From Achromobacter xylosoxidans (GTDB lineage: Bacteria > Pseudomonadota > Gammaproteobacteria > Burkholderiales > Burkholderiaceae_B), in contig NZ_LN831029.1 of NCBI RefSeq assembly GCF_001457475.1, forward strand, positions 4,402,001-4,466,000: a stretch of DNA of 64,000 nucleotides, written 5' to 3'. Positions 49,298 through 56,592 of the stretch are shown piece by piece. The position numbers and the translations under genes are program-made. A model generated the notes under the pieces. It was not told where the DNA came from, did not search any database, and was given only the letters and a program-made list of their open reading frames with translations. Each line of letters starts with the position of its first letter. Position 1 is the first letter of the stretch.

Positions 49298-50311
49298 ATG
49301 GAACGGACCTTGTGCGTGGTCGGCGCCGGCCGCATGGGCATGGGCATCGCCCTGTCATACATCCATGCCGGACTGGACGTTACGCTGATCGACATCAAGC
49401 CGCGCGCGCGCGGCGAGCGCGCCGAAACCTTCGCCCGCGTGCTGGGCGGCCTGCGGCGCGAACTGGGCACGCTCGTGCGGTTGGGCCTGCTGGACGAGGC
49501 CCAGGCCGACACCGCGCTGGGCCGCGTGCGCCTGGTGGCGCGCGAGGACGCCCTGGCCGACCTGGCCCGCGCCCGCGTGGTGTTCGAGGCGGTGCCCGAG
49601 CAACTGGACATCAAGCGCGACACCTTCGACTGGCTCGGCGAGGCCTGCGCGCCGGACAGCGTCATCGCCTCCACCACCTCGACCTTCCTGGTCACCGAAC
49701 TGGCCGACATGGTGCGCGCGCCCGGCCGCTTCCTGAACGCGCACTGGCTCAATCCCGCCTACCTGATCCCGCTGGTGGAGGTGAGCCCCGGCCCGCGGAC
49801 CAGCGACGCGGCGTTGCAGGACCTGCTGGCGGTGCTGCGCCTGGCCGGCAAGACGCCGGTGCGGTGCGCGCCCGCCGCCGGCTACATCGTGCCGCGCATC
49901 CAGGCGCTGGCCATGAACGAGGCGGCCCGCATGGTCGAGGAAGGCGTGGCCAGCGCCGAGGACATCGACACCGCCGTGCGGCTGGGCTTCGGCCTGCGCT
50001 TCTCGGTGCTGGGCCTGCTGGAGTTCATCGACTGGGGCGGCGGCGACATCCTCTACTACGCCTCGCGCTACCTGTCCGGCGCGCTCGATGCGCGCTTCGC
50101 GGCCCCGGCCATCATCGAACGCAACATGGAACAGGGGCGCAACGGCCTGCGCGAAGGGCAAGGCTTCTACGACTATGGCGGCATGGATGTCGAAGCGTAC
50201 AAGCTGCGGCGGCTGGGCGAGTTGTGCGCGCGGCTGGAGATCATGGGGTTGCTGCCGAGGTTCGATGGCGCCAGGGCGGCCGGCCAGGCGCCCCCTGCGG
50301 CCCGATCCTGA
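49298..50311 (+). CDS. 3-hydroxyacyl-CoA dehydrogenase-family oxidoreductase
   Basis: 337 aa from ATG 49298, chosen because AAGGA lies 8 bases upstream; ATG 49289 lacks a site. NAD-binding VVGAGRMGMGIALSYIHAGLDVTLID, VFEAVPEQLDIKRDTF, and the catalytic His in LNAHWLNPAYLIPLVEVSPG. The C-terminal domain has PRIQALAMNEAARMVEEGVAS. The HWLNPAYLIPLVEV context resembles L-carnitine and L-gulonate dehydrogenase relatives as much as true hydroxybutyryl-CoA dehydrogenases. It probably acts in one pathway with the opine-type dehydrogenase just upstream. Confidence 0.87.
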   Translation: MERTLCVVGAGRMGMGIALSYIHAGLDVTLIDIKPRARGERAETFARVLGGLRRELGTLVRLGLLDEAQADTALGRVRLVAREDALADLARARVVFEAVPEQLDIKRDTFDWLGEACAPDSVIASTTSTFLVTELADMVRAPGRFLNAHWLNPAYLIPLVEVSPGPRTSDAALQDLLAVLRLAGKTPVRCAPAAGYIVPRIQALAMNEAARMVEEGVASAEDIDTAVRLGFGLRFSVLGLLEFIDWGGGDILYYASRYLSGALDARFAAPAIIERNMEQGRNGLREGQGFYDYGGMDVEAYKLRRLGELCARLEIMGLLPRFDGARAAGQAPPAARS

Positions 50312-50338
50312 AGGCCGCCGCGCGCCGGGCGGCGGCAT

Positions 50339-51631
50339 TCACGGCGCCAGCGCCTCGAGCACCCGCAACGCCAACCGCACCCGCGCCTCGTTGGGATAGT
50401 TGCGGTTGGCCAGGATCACGATGCCGAGCTTGCGCGACGGCACGAATGCCACGTAGGCGCCAAAGCCATTGGTGGCGCCGGTCTTGTTGACCCACACCGA
50501 CTGCTGCGGCGCCAGCGGTGGTTGCAGGGCCTTGACCGGCAGGGTCTCGAACGCGACCTGGGCGGAGTTGCCGCGCACCAGGTCGTCCACCGACACCGGG
50601 TAGCGATACTGTTCCCAGATCAGGTCCTGCGTCATCGCGCCCAACTGGTAATAGCCGGTGTGGGTCTCGGCGATGGCACGCTGCAGCGTGGCGTCAACTG
50701 GCACGGCGCCCAGATTGATCTCGATGAAACGCAGCATGTCGCGGGCGCTGGACTTCACGCCGTAGGCCTCGTCGGCCAGCACGCCCGGGTTCACGCGCAC
50801 CGGCGCGTCCTGCTTGTCGTAGCCCTGGGCGTAGTCGGGCATCTTGCGCGGCGGCACCTCCAGCCAGGTGTCGCGCAGGCCCAGCTTGGGAAACAGCTGC
50901 TGCTCCATCGCCGCCACGTAGGACTCGCCCAGCGCGCGTGCCGCCACCACGCCCAGCATGCCGATGCTGGGGTTGGCATAGGTGCGCTTCGTGCCGGGCG
51001 CATACTGCGGGGTCCAGGCCTTGAGGTAGTCCATCAGTTGCGCCGTGTTCTGGACCGCGTCCGGCACCTGCAAGGGAAAGCCGCCGGCGGTGTGCGTGGC
51101 CAGGTTCACCAGCGTCAGCTTGGCGAATTCGCTGCCTTGCAGCTCGGGCACCCACTTGGCCGGACTGTCGGCCAGCGACAGGCGGCCCGTGGCCTGCGCG
51201 TAGGCGGCCAGCGTGACGGTGAAGGTCTTGCTGATCGAACCCAGTTCGAACAGGGTGTCGCTGGAAACGGCGCGGCGCGGCTGGCGCGAGGCGTCGCCAT
51301 AGTTGAAGAAGCGCTGCTCGCCATTGTGGCTGACGCCGATGGCCATGCCGTCGATGCCGTATTGGCGCATGACCTCGGCCACCGCGGCGTCGACGGCGGC
51401 GGTGGCGCGATCGGCCTTGGCGGGCGTGGATGCCGGTGTCGCGGACGCCTGGGCGGGGGATGCCGGCGTGGATGTCGGCGAAGATGCGGGCGTGGATGCG
51501 GAGGCCGATGCCGTGGCTGCCTTGGCGGCGGGCGCTTGCGCAACGGCCGGGCTGGCCGAGGCGGTGCCGGCCAGGGCCAGCGCCAACGTCGTGGATAACA
51601 GGGAAATACGGAACATTGCCGGAGCGCGCAT
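50339..51631 (-). CDS. ampC: Class C beta-lactamase with low-complexity N-terminal linker
   Basis: 430 aa. Signal peptide about 1-27, then an Ala/Ser/Thr/Pro linker (about residues 30-75) not usual for AmpC, then the serine beta-lactamase domain. Catalytic set intact: Ser132 and Lys135 in GSISKTF, Tyr218-x-Asn220 in YANPS, and Lys383-Thr-Gly in VNKTGATNGFG. Total length exceeds the usual 380-400 aa because of the linker. No ampR gene is beside it, so induction by AmpR would have to act from elsewhere. Divergent from the glycine riboswitch region. Confidence 0.92.
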   Translation of the reverse strand: MRAPAMFRISLLSTTLALALAGTASASPAVAQAPAAKAATASASASTPASSPTSTPASPAQASATPASTPAKADRATAAVDAAVAEVMRQYGIDGMAIGVSHNGEQRFFNYGDASRQPRRAVSSDTLFELGSISKTFTVTLAAYAQATGRLSLADSPAKWVPELQGSEFAKLTLVNLATHTAGGFPLQVPDAVQNTAQLMDYLKAWTPQYAPGTKRTYANPSIGMLGVVAARALGESYVAAMEQQLFPKLGLRDTWLEVPPRKMPDYAQGYDKQDAPVRVNPGVLADEAYGVKSSARDMLRFIEINLGAVPVDATLQRAIAETHTGYYQLGAMTQDLIWEQYRYPVSVDDLVRGNSAQVAFETLPVKALQPPLAPQQSVWVNKTGATNGFGAYVAFVPSRKLGIVILANRNYPNEARVRLALRVLEALAP

Positions 51632-51780
51632 GCGGGATCGTCCTTTCGTTTTCTGACCGGCGCGTGCCGCGCGGGTTGGCGCCCAGTGTAGAGCCTATCC
51701 GCCTCCTTCCTGGTATTAACCCTGAGTCCCGCTCGCGGCAGATTTTGGCTATTCTCACTGCGTCGATTCAAAACCCCGCA

Positions 51781-51952
51781 GAAGAGTCCCGTCCCCCCGT
51801 GGCGGGCGCCGACGGAGCAACCGCCCCGGAAACTCTCAGGCAACAGGACTGCGCGGTCTAGACAATCTGGAGAGAGGCGCCTGGCGCCCACCGAAGGGGA
51901 GCCCGCGCCATCGCGCCCGGATGAAGCTCTCAGGTACAGAGACAGATGGGGT
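51781..51952 (+). ncRNA. Tandem glycine riboswitch
   Basis: Two similar aptamers in series. Aptamer 1 (about 51781-51852): AGAGT pairs with ACTCT, with GCCGACGGAGCAACC and AACTCTCAGGCAACAGGACT between and after. Aptamer 2 (about 51868-51950): TGGAGAGAGGCGCC, ACCGAAGGGGAGCCC, then AAGCTCTCAGGTACAGAGACAGA. The CTCTCAGG-A core and the short linker (TCTAGACAA) are the marks of this riboswitch class, which binds glycine and usually turns on glycine-use genes. It precedes the D-amino acid dehydrogenase gene. The remaining 51632-51780 of the gap has no gene. Confidence 0.92.
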
Positions 51953-51974
51953 GCCGCGATCATCGGATCGTGGC
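51953..51974 (+). promoter_or_regulatory. Hairpin between riboswitch and ribosome site (possible expression platform)
   Basis: GCCGCGATC-ATCG-GATCGTGGC forms a 9-bp stem (one G-U pair) with a four-base loop. It begins right at the 3' edge of aptamer 2 and ends 9 bases before the TGGAG ribosome site. No T-run follows, so if it is the switching element it would act on translation rather than termination. Confidence 0.5.
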
Positions 51975-51993
51975 CACGCCATCTGGAGCCATC

Positions 51994-53223
51994 ATGCCCC
52001 GCATCGCCATCATCGGCGCCGGTATCACCGGCGTCACGTCCGCCTACGCCTTGAGCAAACTGGGCTACGACGTCACCGTCTACGACCGTCAGCGCTATCC
52101 CGCCATGGAGACGTCCTACGCCAACGGCGGCCAGTTGTCCGCCAGCAATGCCGAAGTCTGGAACAGCGCCGCCACCATCCTGAAAGGCCTGCGCTGGCTC
52201 GGCCGCCACGACGCGCCGCTGCTGCTCAATCCGCGTCCGAGCTGGCACAAGTATTCATGGCTGGCCCAGTTCATGGGGCAGATCCGCAACTATCGCCAGA
52301 ACACCATCGCCACCACCCGCATGGCGATCGAGGCGCGCCAGCACCTGTACGCCATGGCCGAGGAGGAAGGCATCGATTTCGACCTGGAGCGCCGCGGCAT
52401 CCTGCACATCTACCACGATGCCGCCAGCTTCGAGACCGCGCGCCGCGCCAACGCGCTGCTGCGCGAAGGCGGGCTGGAGCGGCACGCGGTCACGCCGGAG
52501 GAAATCCGCGGCATCGAGCCGACGCTGCAAACGCCCTGCCACGGCGGCTTCTATACGCCGTCCGATGCCACCGGCGACATCCACAAGTTCACCAGCGGCC
52601 TGGCGCGGGCCTGCGCGCGCCGCGGCGTGCGCTTCGAACAGGATGCCGACATCCGCGCCATCAGCCGCGACGGCCTGCCCTATGTGCTGGACCTGGCGCG
52701 CGAGGACGGCACGCGGCGCGAACAGCACGAAACCGACGCCATCGTGGTCTGCGCCGGCGCCGCCAGCCGCCAGTTCGCGCGGCAATTGGGCGACAGGCTG
52801 AACATCTATCCGGTCAAGGGCTATTCGATCAGCGTGCACCTGGACGACGCCGCCAGCCAGGCCGCCGCGCCCAGCGTGAGCCTGCTGGACGAGGCCGCCA
52901 AGATCGTCACCAGCCGCCTGTGCGACCGTTTCCGCGTGGCCGGCACGGCCGAGTTCAACGGCTTCAACCTGGACATCCGCGCCGAGCGCATCCAGCCGCT
53001 GGTGGACTGGACCCGCCGCCACTTTCCCGGCGTGCGCACGGCGCGCGTGGTGCCCTGGTGCGGGTTGCGGCCGATGATGCCCGACATGATGCCGCGCGTC
53101 GGCCCCGGCAAGCGGCCCGGCGTGTTCTACAACACCGGCCATGGGCACCTGGGCTGGACGCTGTCGGCGGCCACGGCGCAGATGCTGGCGGCGAGCGTGC
53201 GGGAGGGGGTGGGACTGTCGTAA
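51994..53223 (+). CDS. D-amino acid dehydrogenase (DadA-type FAD enzyme)
   Basis: 409 aa from ATG 51994 (TGGAG 5 bases upstream). FAD motif IAIIGAGITGVTSAYALSKLGYDVTVYDRQ, SYANGGQLSASNAEVW, DATGDIHKFTSGLARAC, the PVKGYSISV block and the C-terminal NTGHGHLGWTLSAATAQ, all as in DadA small-subunit-type dehydrogenases. It oxidises D-amino acids (or glycine) to 2-oxo acids at the membrane. Control by the upstream glycine riboswitch suggests glycine or a glycine-linked amine is the real substrate; that is inference. Confidence 0.92.
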   Translation: MPRIAIIGAGITGVTSAYALSKLGYDVTVYDRQRYPAMETSYANGGQLSASNAEVWNSAATILKGLRWLGRHDAPLLLNPRPSWHKYSWLAQFMGQIRNYRQNTIATTRMAIEARQHLYAMAEEEGIDFDLERRGILHIYHDAASFETARRANALLREGGLERHAVTPEEIRGIEPTLQTPCHGGFYTPSDATGDIHKFTSGLARACARRGVRFEQDADIRAISRDGLPYVLDLAREDGTRREQHETDAIVVCAGAASRQFARQLGDRLNIYPVKGYSISVHLDDAASQAAAPSVSLLDEAAKIVTSRLCDRFRVAGTAEFNGFNLDIRAERIQPLVDWTRRHFPGVRTARVVPWCGLRPMMPDMMPRVGPGKRPGVFYNTGHGHLGWTLSAATAQMLAASVREGVGLS

Positions 53224-53274
53224 AGCCATTGCGGCAGAGCACAGGCCGGGAGCGGGCCGGACGCGGATCGGCCC

Positions 53275-54018
53275 TCAATACCCCAGCAGCCGCGGCACCG
53301 AGGAGGCCAGCAGTGTCAGTCCCGAGCAGGTCAGCAGCCCCAGCACCAGGCGGCGGAACGCGACTTCGGAGATGCCGATGTACAGGCGCGTGCCCAGCAG
53401 CGTGGGGATCAGCATGGCCGGCGCCACCACGGCGAACATGGGCGCCATGTCGCGCGTGACGATGCCCGTGGCCAGGTAGGTGGCCATGGTCACGGCCAGC
53501 ATCGACAGGTTGAAATTCTGGATCACGGCGCGCTGCGTGTCCTTGCCGAAACCGCGCAGCGTGCACCAGAGAGTCGGCACGCTGCCGGCGAAGCCGCCGA
53601 TGCCGCCCATCACGCCGCCCACCAGCCCGACCGCGCCGTCCCCCCAGCGATTGCCGCCGATGCGCGGCAGGCGCTGCGCCATCAGCATGACCGGACACCA
53701 CAGCGCCAGCAGCGCGCCCAGCACGGCCTTGAACCAGTCCATGTCCAGGTGCGGCAGGATCAGGACGCCCAGCGGAATACCCGCCAGGCCACCGAGCAGG
53801 AAGGGCCACAGCAAGGGCCAGTTGAAGCCGCGCCGCACCGAGAATACCGCCAGCAGCTGGCCGGTGAGCGCGCCGAACACGGCCAGCGCCGCCGCCAGCC
53901 GCGGATCCAGCACCCAGGCCCAGAACGACATGGCCACCATGCCGAAGGCAAAGCCCGACAGGCCCTGCACGAATCCCGCCACGGCCGCCCCGACGGCGAC
54001 TATCCACACCGCATCCAT
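53275..54018 (-). CDS. TauE/SafE-family membrane permease
   Basis: 247 aa. About eight TM helices in two repeats: AAVAGFVQGLSGFAFGMVAM near the start and GLVGGVMGGIGGFAGSVPTLW at the middle, the usual TauE/SafE (DUF81) pair of Gly-rich motifs. Members export sulfonates or related anions; substrate here unknown. Convergent with the DadA-type gene and running alongside PhzF. Confidence 0.9.
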   Translation of the reverse strand: MDAVWIVAVGAAVAGFVQGLSGFAFGMVAMSFWAWVLDPRLAAALAVFGALTGQLLAVFSVRRGFNWPLLWPFLLGGLAGIPLGVLILPHLDMDWFKAVLGALLALWCPVMLMAQRLPRIGGNRWGDGAVGLVGGVMGGIGGFAGSVPTLWCTLRGFGKDTQRAVIQNFNLSMLAVTMATYLATGIVTRDMAPMFAVVAPAMLIPTLLGTRLYIGISEVAFRRLVLGLLTCSGLTLLASSVPRLLGY

Positions 54019-54162
54019 TGCCCTGCGTCTCCTTGTTGTCGTGTCCGGCGGCGGAAGGATCGTTCCGTCCGGCTCTCGTGACGGCAGATTCTAGGCGCGT
54101 GTCGCGGCGGCCTTATTTGAAGTGTTGATGAGGCAATAGGTTTTCGGTGATGGCGGCGCGGT

Positions 54163-54951
54163 TCACAGGAAGATCGTGCCGCGCAGGTACAACGCGGCCT
54201 GGCCGCTGATGATGACGCGGCCGTTGTCGCGCAGCTCGCAGCGCAGCTGGCCCTTGCGCGCCCCGCCCTGCTCGGCGGTGAGCCGGGTCTTGCCCAGCCG
54301 CTCGCCCCAATAAGGCGCCAGCGAGGTGTGCGCCGACCCCGTGACAGGGTCTTCGTTGACGCCGACGCGCGGCCCGAACCAGCGCGACACGAAGTCGTAG
54401 CGGGTGGACGGCGCCGTCACCGCCACGCCGCGCACGTCGAACGCCGCCAGCGCGGCGAAGTCGGGCGCGAGGCCGTCGATCAGGCTTTCGTCGTCGATCA
54501 CAACCAGGTAGTCGTCGGTGCGGTACAGCGCGCGCGCCGCCGGCAGGCCGAGCGCCCGCAGCAGGCCGTCGGGGATGGCTTCGGCCACCGGGCGCCTGGC
54601 GGGAAAGTCCATCGCCAGCCCGTCGCCGGCGCGCCGCACCCGCAGTTCGCCGCTGCGGGTGGCAAAGCGCAGCACCTCTTCGCTGGCGCCCAATTGCTCG
54701 AACAGCACCCAGGCGGTCGCCAGGGTCGCATGGCCGCACAGGTCGACCTCGACCGCGGGCGTGAACCAGCGCAGCTCGTGGATGTCGCCGCGGCGCACCA
54801 CGTAGGCGGTCTCGGACAGGTTGTTCTCTTCGGCGATGCGTTGCAGCGTGGCGTCCGGCAGCCATGCCTCCAGCGGCACCACCGCGGCGGGGTTGCCGCC
54901 AAAGGGCGCGGCGGAAAAAGCGTCCACCTGGTAGAGATCGAGTTGCGGCAT
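54163..54951 (-). CDS. PhzF-family isomerase-like protein
   Basis: 262 aa. Diaminopimelate-epimerase-like fold of the PhzF group: VDAFSAAPFGGNPAAVV, catalytic Glu in AEENNLSETAYV, ELRWFTPAVEVDLCGHATLATAW, and VNEDPVTGSAHTSLAPYW. No phenazine genes are present; most PhzF relatives have unknown substrates. It follows the MocR gene on the same strand (57 bases), so may be in its transcript. Confidence 0.92.
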   Translation of the reverse strand: MPQLDLYQVDAFSAAPFGGNPAAVVPLEAWLPDATLQRIAEENNLSETAYVVRRGDIHELRWFTPAVEVDLCGHATLATAWVLFEQLGASEEVLRFATRSGELRVRRAGDGLAMDFPARRPVAEAIPDGLLRALGLPAARALYRTDDYLVVIDDESLIDGLAPDFAALAAFDVRGVAVTAPSTRYDFVSRWFGPRVGVNEDPVTGSAHTSLAPYWGERLGKTRLTAEQGGARKGQLRCELRDNGRVIISGQAALYLRGTIFL

Positions 54952-55008
54952 GAGGAATCCTGGAAAAAACGGTGAAGGCGGGACGCGGCGCCGCCATGCC
55001 GCATTTTG

Positions 55009-56511
55009 CTACGAAACGCCCGCGACTTCCCGCAGCAGCGCCTCCAGGCTGTCCAGTTCCGCCTCCTGGCGCGCGCTGTAGCCGATCACCACGCCCGCCG
55101 GCCAGGACACGCGCCGACAGAATTCCGCGACCGGCTGCAGCCCCACGCCCAGCGTGCGCGCCCGCGCCAGCAATGCCGCCACGTCGATGCCGGGCGGCGG
55201 CCACCACACCAGGTGAAAGCCCGCATGTTCGCCGCTGACTTGCAGCGGCGCCGCGCCCACCGCCTGGCGCAACATGCGCAGCACCCGATCGCGCCGCTGC
55301 GCATAGACCGGCCGCGCCCGCCGCACGTGGCGCGCGAAGCCGCCGTTCTCCAGGAACGCCGCCAGCGTCATCTGCTCGACGATGCTGCCGGAGCGGCCCG
55401 TCAGGTAGCGGGCGCGGGCGAAGTCCGCCACCAGCGGCCGGGGCAGCACCGCGTAGCCGATGCGCAGGGCGTTGAACAGGGTCTTGTTGAAGCTGCCGCA
55501 GTGGATCACGCGGTCGGCGCGGTCCAGGCTTTTCAGGGCCGCCAGCGGCGCCCCGTCGTAGTTGAATTCGCTGTCGTAGTCGTCGTCCAGGATCCAGCAA
55601 CCGGCCTGCTCGGCCCAGTCCAGCAGCTCCAGGCGGCGCGACACCGGCATGGTGACGCCGGTGGGCGACTGGTGCGCCGGCGTCACATGCACCAGCCTGA
55701 CGCCGCGATGGCGGCGGGCGCGCGCCACCGAAAAGCCGTGCTGGTCGATGGCCACCGGCACCACGCGCCGCGTGTACTGGCTGAACAGCGGCATGGCGTT
55801 GAGGTAGCCGGGGTCTTCCACCAGCACCTTGTCGCGCGGCGTGAGCAGAAGGCGCCCGCTGAGATCGAGGCCGTCGCGGATGCCGGTCAGCACCACCACC
55901 TGGTCGGCATCGCAGGCAATGCCGCGCGCCGCGCCGAGATAGCGCGCGATCTGTTCGCGCAGGGGATACCAGCCCTGCGGATCCTCGCGCGCCAGTTGCG
56001 CCGCCGTCACCCGCCGGGCGCTGGCCAGCAGGCCCTGGCGCCAGGCCGCCATAGGAAACAGCGAGGCGTCGGCGCCGCGCGCGGTGAAAGGCGGTTCGTG
56101 CCGCAAGGGAGGAACCGAACGGTCGGCATCCCGCGGGGCCGAGCGCGGCGCGCCGCGCGTGGCGGCAGCGGGTGCCGTGGCCGTATCGCCCGGCAGTCCG
56201 TGGCGAAAGAAATTGTCCGGGATGACCGCCGCCACATAGGTGCCGGACCCGACCGCGCCGGCGGTATAGCCTTCGCCGCGCAACTGGTCGTAGGCGGCCT
56301 CGACGGTGGAACGGGCAACATGCCAGCGCGCCGCCAGGCTGCGGGTGGACGGCAGCCGCCCGCCCGAGGGCAGGACGCCGCGCAGGATGCGCTCGCGGAT
56401 CTGCCGGTACACCCAGGACTGCTTGGATTCGTCCGGGCGCGGCGGATCGACCGGCAGGTCCAGGCTGGCCTCCTGGCGGGTATCGCGCGAAAGTGGCTTG
56501 GTCTGGTTCAT
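55009..56511 (-). CDS. MocR family (GntR-aminotransferase) transcriptional regulator
   Basis: 500 aa. N-terminal GntR winged helix (SWVYRQIRERILRGVLPSGGRLPSTRSLAARWHVARSTVEAAYDQLRGEGYT) joined through a linker (about residues 100-155) to a class I aminotransferase-like domain with the PLP segment HCGSFNKTLFNALRIGYAVLP. Such proteins sense PLP or an amino-compound aldimine. Divergent from the ferredoxin-reductase/M24 fusion across 81 bases, and upstream of PhzF, so both are candidate targets. Confidence 0.93.
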   Translation of the reverse strand: MNQTKPLSRDTRQEASLDLPVDPPRPDESKQSWVYRQIRERILRGVLPSGGRLPSTRSLAARWHVARSTVEAAYDQLRGEGYTAGAVGSGTYVAAVIPDNFFRHGLPGDTATAPAAATRGAPRSAPRDADRSVPPLRHEPPFTARGADASLFPMAAWRQGLLASARRVTAAQLAREDPQGWYPLREQIARYLGAARGIACDADQVVVLTGIRDGLDLSGRLLLTPRDKVLVEDPGYLNAMPLFSQYTRRVVPVAIDQHGFSVARARRHRGVRLVHVTPAHQSPTGVTMPVSRRLELLDWAEQAGCWILDDDYDSEFNYDGAPLAALKSLDRADRVIHCGSFNKTLFNALRIGYAVLPRPLVADFARARYLTGRSGSIVEQMTLAAFLENGGFARHVRRARPVYAQRRDRVLRMLRQAVGAAPLQVSGEHAGFHLVWWPPPGIDVAALLARARTLGVGLQPVAEFCRRVSWPAGVVIGYSARQEAELDSLEALLREVAGVS

Positions 56512-56592
56512 GAAAATGGCCCTATTTCATCGAGCCATTCTATCGCTACATTGCCCCCATCGCCCCCCGGGGCACGCCACCGGAATCGCGCC

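Noticed and set aside
54163..54951. Phenazine biosynthesis locus
   Set aside because: PhzF-like protein stands alone; no other phz genes are present, and PhzF relatives are widespread with other roles.
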